A DNA stretch of 64,000 nucleotides from Desulfovibrio mangrovi (GTDB taxonomy: Bacteria; Desulfobacterota; Desulfovibrionia; Desulfovibrionales; Desulfovibrionaceae), in assembly GCF_026230175.1 (NCBI RefSeq), contig NZ_CP104208.1:186001-250000 (forward strand), written 5' to 3'. Positions 61,555 to 64,000 of the stretch are shown here, piece after piece. The translations under genes and the position numbers were made by a program. Numbering within the stretch: the stretch's first letter is position 1; each line of letters starts with the position of its first letter. The notes under the pieces were generated by a model. That model was not told the origin of the DNA. It was given only the letters and a program-made list of their open reading frames with translations, and searched no databases.

Positions 61555-62516
61555 GTACGCCCCTTCTTGAAATCAAGGACCTCAAGACCCATTTCTTCAC
61601 CCGTGCCGGTGTGGCCAGGGCCGTGGACGGCGTATCGCTGACCGTGAACAAGGGTGAGGTTATCGGCATTGTAGGTGAATCCGGCAGCGGCAAGTCCGTC
61701 ATGGGCTTTTCCATCATGGGCCTTGTCGATCCCCCCGGCAGGGTGGTGAGCGGCAGCATCCGCTTCAAGGGCCGCGAACTGCTGGAGCAGACGCCCAAGC
61801 AGTGGCGCAGCTTCCGCGGTTCCGAAGTGTCTATGATCTTTCAGGATCCCATGATGACCCTGAACCCCGTGCTGCGTATCGACACCCAGATGATCGAGGC
61901 TGTCCGCGCGCACGAGAATGTTTCCAAGGAAGAGGCGCGCAGGCGTTCCGTGGAAGCGCTGGCCATGGTGGGCATTCCCTCTCCGGAAGAACGCATCAAG
62001 GCATATCCGCATCAATTCTCTGGCGGCATGCGCCAGCGTGTGGCCATTGCCACTGGTCTGCTGAACCGTCCGGATCTGATTATCGCTGACGAGCCGACCA
62101 CGGCCCTGGACGTGACCATTCAGAGCCAGATTCTTGCCGAGATGCAGCAGCTTTGCCGCAAGACCGGCATGGCCCTGATGTGGATCACCCATGACCTGAC
62201 CGTCATCGCGGGCCTCGCGCATCGTGTGGCGGTTATGTATGCGGGGCGTATCATTGAGGAAGGCAAGGTGACCGAGGTGCTGGATAGTCCCCTGCACCCG
62301 TACACCGAAGGTCTGGTCGGTTCCGTGCCCAGCCGCAACCATCGCGGCGAGGCGCTGTATCAGATCCCGGGCATGACGCCGTCTCTCATCAACCTGCCGG
62401 AGGGCTGTGCCTTCCGTCTGCGTTGTCCCAAGGCAACAGACGCCTGTCTGCAGGAACCGCCGATGACGGAAGTTTCTGCAACGCGCCGTGTGCGCTGCTT
62501 CCATCCCAACTTATGA
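61551..62516 (+). CDS. Peptide ABC transporter ATP-binding protein (DppD-like)
   Basis: 321 residues. Walker [10 protein letters not shown]-loop [12 protein letters not shown], signature FSGGMRQRV, Walker [13 protein letters not shown] and H-loop [12 protein letters not shown]. The C-terminal oligopeptide-transporter extension has cysteines ([24 protein letters not shown]), a pattern that binds an Fe-S cluster in some DppD/OppD proteins. Overlaps the preceding gene by ATGA and is overlapped by the next. Confidence 0.95.
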   Translation: MSTPLLEIKDLKTHFFTRAGVARAVDGVSLTVNKGEVIGIVGESGSGKSVMGFSIMGLVDPPGRVVSGSIRFKGRELLEQTPKQWRSFRGSEVSMIFQDPMMTLNPVLRIDTQMIEAVRAHENVSKEEARRRSVEALAMVGIPSPEERIKAYPHQFSGGMRQRVAIATGLLNRPDLIIADEPTTALDVTIQSQILAEMQQLCRKTGMALMWITHDLTVIAGLAHRVAVMYAGRIIEEGKVTEVLDSPLHPYTEGLVGSVPSRNHRGEALYQIPGMTPSLINLPEGCAFRLRCPKATDACLQEPPMTEVSATRRVRCFHPNL

Positions 62517-63547
62517 GCCTCTCGCAGGACAGACAGATTATGAGCGAATTGAAAACTCCCTATCTCCGCTGCGAGAATGTCAGCCGTGTTTTTACCAAGA
62601 AGCTGGATTTCGCTGGACGCATAGCCCGCTCCCTCGGCTCCAAGCTGCGGGAAGAGCGGGTTCAGGCTGTGGATTCCGTCAACCTTTCCGTTATGCAGGG
62701 CGAAGTGATCGGCCTTGTGGGCGAGTCCGGTTGCGGCAAGTCCACTCTCGGACGCATGCTTTGCGGCATTCTGCCCCGTAGCGGCGGAAGCATCTATTAC
62801 AAGGGCACGGATGTAGATCAACTGCATGGCAAGGCGGCCAAGGAATATGCCGTGAACGTGCAGATGATCTTTCAGGACCCCTTTGCCTCGCTGAACCCCC
62901 GCATGCGGGTGCGCAAGATCATCGGGGAAGCACCGTTGTACCACGGTCTGACCACCTCCAAGGAGCTGGATGCCTATCTGGACGAGGTCATGCTGCGCTG
63001 CGGGCTGGACCCCAGCTACAAGAACCGTTATCCGCACCAGTTCTCCGGCGGTCAGCGCCAGCGCATAGGCATTGCCCGCGCCATGGCCGTGCAGCCGGAA
63101 TGCCTTGTGTGCGACGAATCCGTTGCGGCGCTGGACGTGTCCATTCAGGCCCAGATTCTGAACCTGTTCATGCAACTGCGCCGCGAACTGAACCTGACCT
63201 GCGTTTTCATCAGCCATGACCTTGGCGTGGTGGAGCACATTTCAGACCGGATCGCGGTGATGTACCTCGGACGCATCGTGGAAATCGCACCGGTGGACGC
63301 GCTTTTTGATGATCCGTTCCATCCCTACACCAAGGCGCTGCTGAACGAAGTGCCCCGCCTTGACCGCCGTGGCGTGGACTTTACCCCGCTGGAGGGCGAA
63401 ATCCCCTCGCCGCTGGACCCGCCGTCCGGCTGTCACTTCCATCCGCGTTGTCCGCAGGTGATGGACATCTGCAGGCGTGAGCGCCCCGAAGACGTGGAAA
63501 TTGCCCCGGGCAGGCGCACCTGCTGCCACCTTGCGACGATGAAGTAA
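62513..63547 (+). CDS. Peptide ABC transporter ATP-binding protein (DppF-like)
   Basis: 344 residues. Walker [10 protein letters not shown]-loop [12 protein letters not shown], signature [14 protein letters not shown], Walker [13 protein letters not shown] and H-loop [13 protein letters not shown]-terminal cysteines [18 protein letters not shown] 62513 overlaps the preceding stop as ATGA; ATG 62540 with AGGACAG upstream is a possible alternative start. It partners DppD in the ATPase heterodimer. A strong terminator follows 25 bases after the stop. Confidence 0.95.
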   Translation: MSLSQDRQIMSELKTPYLRCENVSRVFTKKLDFAGRIARSLGSKLREERVQAVDSVNLSVMQGEVIGLVGESGCGKSTLGRMLCGILPRSGGSIYYKGTDVDQLHGKAAKEYAVNVQMIFQDPFASLNPRMRVRKIIGEAPLYHGLTTSKELDAYLDEVMLRCGLDPSYKNRYPHQFSGGQRQRIGIARAMAVQPECLVCDESVAALDVSIQAQILNLFMQLRRELNLTCVFISHDLGVVEHISDRIAVMYLGRIVEIAPVDALFDDPFHPYTKALLNEVPRLDRRGVDFTPLEGEIPSPLDPPSGCHFHPRCPQVMDICRRERPEDVEIAPGRRTCCHLATMK

Positions 63548-63572
63548 GGCAAGCCCGCATCTATAAGATAAT

Positions 63573-63605
63573 AAAAGCCCCGCCGGAGATCTGGCGGGGC
63601 TTTTT
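63573..63605 (+). terminator. Terminator of the peptide transporter operon
   Basis: AAAAGCCCCGCC (63573-63584), 8-base loop, GGCGGGGCTTTT (63593-63604) followed by T and then GTATTTTT. Perfect 12-base stem; bidirectional with the convergent HIT gene. Confidence 0.85.
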
Positions 63606-63664
63606 GTATTTTTCTTGGGCAGTTCGGGGAAAGTGTTTTTCAAAGCTGTTGCGCAAGGGGAGGG

Positions 63665-64000
63665 CTAGTACCCTCGTTTCCCCGGAATAACCCCGCGCAC
63701 GCCCCCGCGCGGATTCTCGCAATCGCCTTTCCGCCGCGGAATGAGATGGATGTGACAGTGAAAGACGGTCTGTCCGGCATCGAATCCATTGTTGATGCCG
63801 ATATTGAAGCCTGTGACGGACGGGTCCTCCTGTTGAATAGCTTCCCTCAATTGGTGCAGCAGATAGTCCGCGTCTTTCTTTTCATCGGCTGTGAGCGAAA
63901 AATAGTCCGGAGCATGGCGCTTGGGAACGATGAGCAGGTGACCATCCGTTACCGGATACTTGTCGTGGAAGGCGAAGCAAGCTCCATGTTCGGCAACGGG
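63665..64000 (-). CDS. HIT family protein, partial (5' end outside window)
   Basis: At least 111 residues, open to the right edge. Reading the minus strand back from the edge gives FAFHDKYPVTDGHLLIVPKR, then a helical stretch, FNIGINNGFDAGQTVFHCHI and the histidine triad HCHIHLIPRR, the HIT (HINT/nucleotide hydrolase) signature. The C-terminus GGVRGVIPGKRGY is common in bacterial HIT proteins. They cleave nucleoside phosphoramidates or dinucleotides. The start lies beyond the window; the stop is at 63665-63667 on this strand. Confidence 0.92.
   Translation of the reverse strand, partial: PVAEHGACFAFHDKYPVTDGHLLIVPKRHAPDYFSLTADEKKDADYLLHQLREAIQQEDPSVTGFNIGINNGFDAGQTVFHCHIHLIPRRKGDCENPRGGVRGVIPGKRGY

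Overview
The window looks like the chromosome of a Gram-negative sulfate-reducer-type bacterium, most likely a Desulfovibrionaceae relative. This is inferred from gene content (complete XrtA/EpsH exopolysaccharide set, many two-component and sigma-54 functions, a TctABC transporter) and from G+C near 58% in hand-counted lines. No rRNA, tRNA, transposase, integrase or CRISPR array was seen.

Region 1 (1-36,158) is a very large exopolysaccharide/exosortase locus, almost all on the + strand, with many ATGA-type start/stop overlaps. It opens with the end of a priming sugar transferase. Then come the export lipoprotein-like protein, Wzz-type chain-length protein, BY-kinase, ExeA-like ATPase, outer-membrane beta-barrel, polysaccharide deacetylase, exosortase XrtA, EpsI, and the PrsK/PrsR two-component pair. 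A second block holds two membrane acyltransferases, a FemAB-like protein, a Wzx-type flippase, nine GT4-type glycosyltransferases (one on the minus strand), an O-antigen-ligase-like protein and an SGNH hydrolase. Unusually, three carbohydrate-hydrolase/lyase-like proteins lie among the glycosyltransferases, one fused to a glycosyltransferase. The last two genes (34.4-36.2 kb) sink to about 30% G+C, which suggests recent acquisition.

Region 2 (36,159-42,943) has two small accessory modules. One is a coupled gene pair: a FeeM-like N-acyl amino acid synthase and a ThiF(E1)-nitroreductase fusion, preceded by a possible sigma-54 promoter. It is the best candidate here for an undescribed biosynthetic system. 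The other is a c-di-GMP module: a CBS-PAS-GGDEF diguanylate cyclase, a membrane protein with a degenerate GGDEF domain, and a divergent protein joining a ribbon-helix-helix-like N-terminus to a PilZ domain behind a good sigma-54 promoter.

Region 3 (43,037-47,634, minus strand) is DUF47/PhoU-like regulator - Pit phosphate transporter - pyruvate kinase - enolase. Region 4 (47,721-56,506) has a TctCBA tripartite tricarboxylate transporter diverging from a PgtC/PgtB/PgtA-like three-component regulatory system. The 725-bp divergent gap carries candidate sigma-54 promoters facing both ways with palindromes between them, so the regulator probably controls both itself and the transporter.

Region 5 (56,531-64,000) has an M20 metallopeptidase diverging from a five-gene Dpp/Opp-type peptide ABC transporter, then a strong terminator and a partial HIT-family gene on the minus strand. 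The XrtA genes make, modify, polymerise and export an envelope polysaccharide and would sort PEP-CTERM proteins, none of which is encoded here. The other modules are sensing, signalling and nutrient-uptake units.
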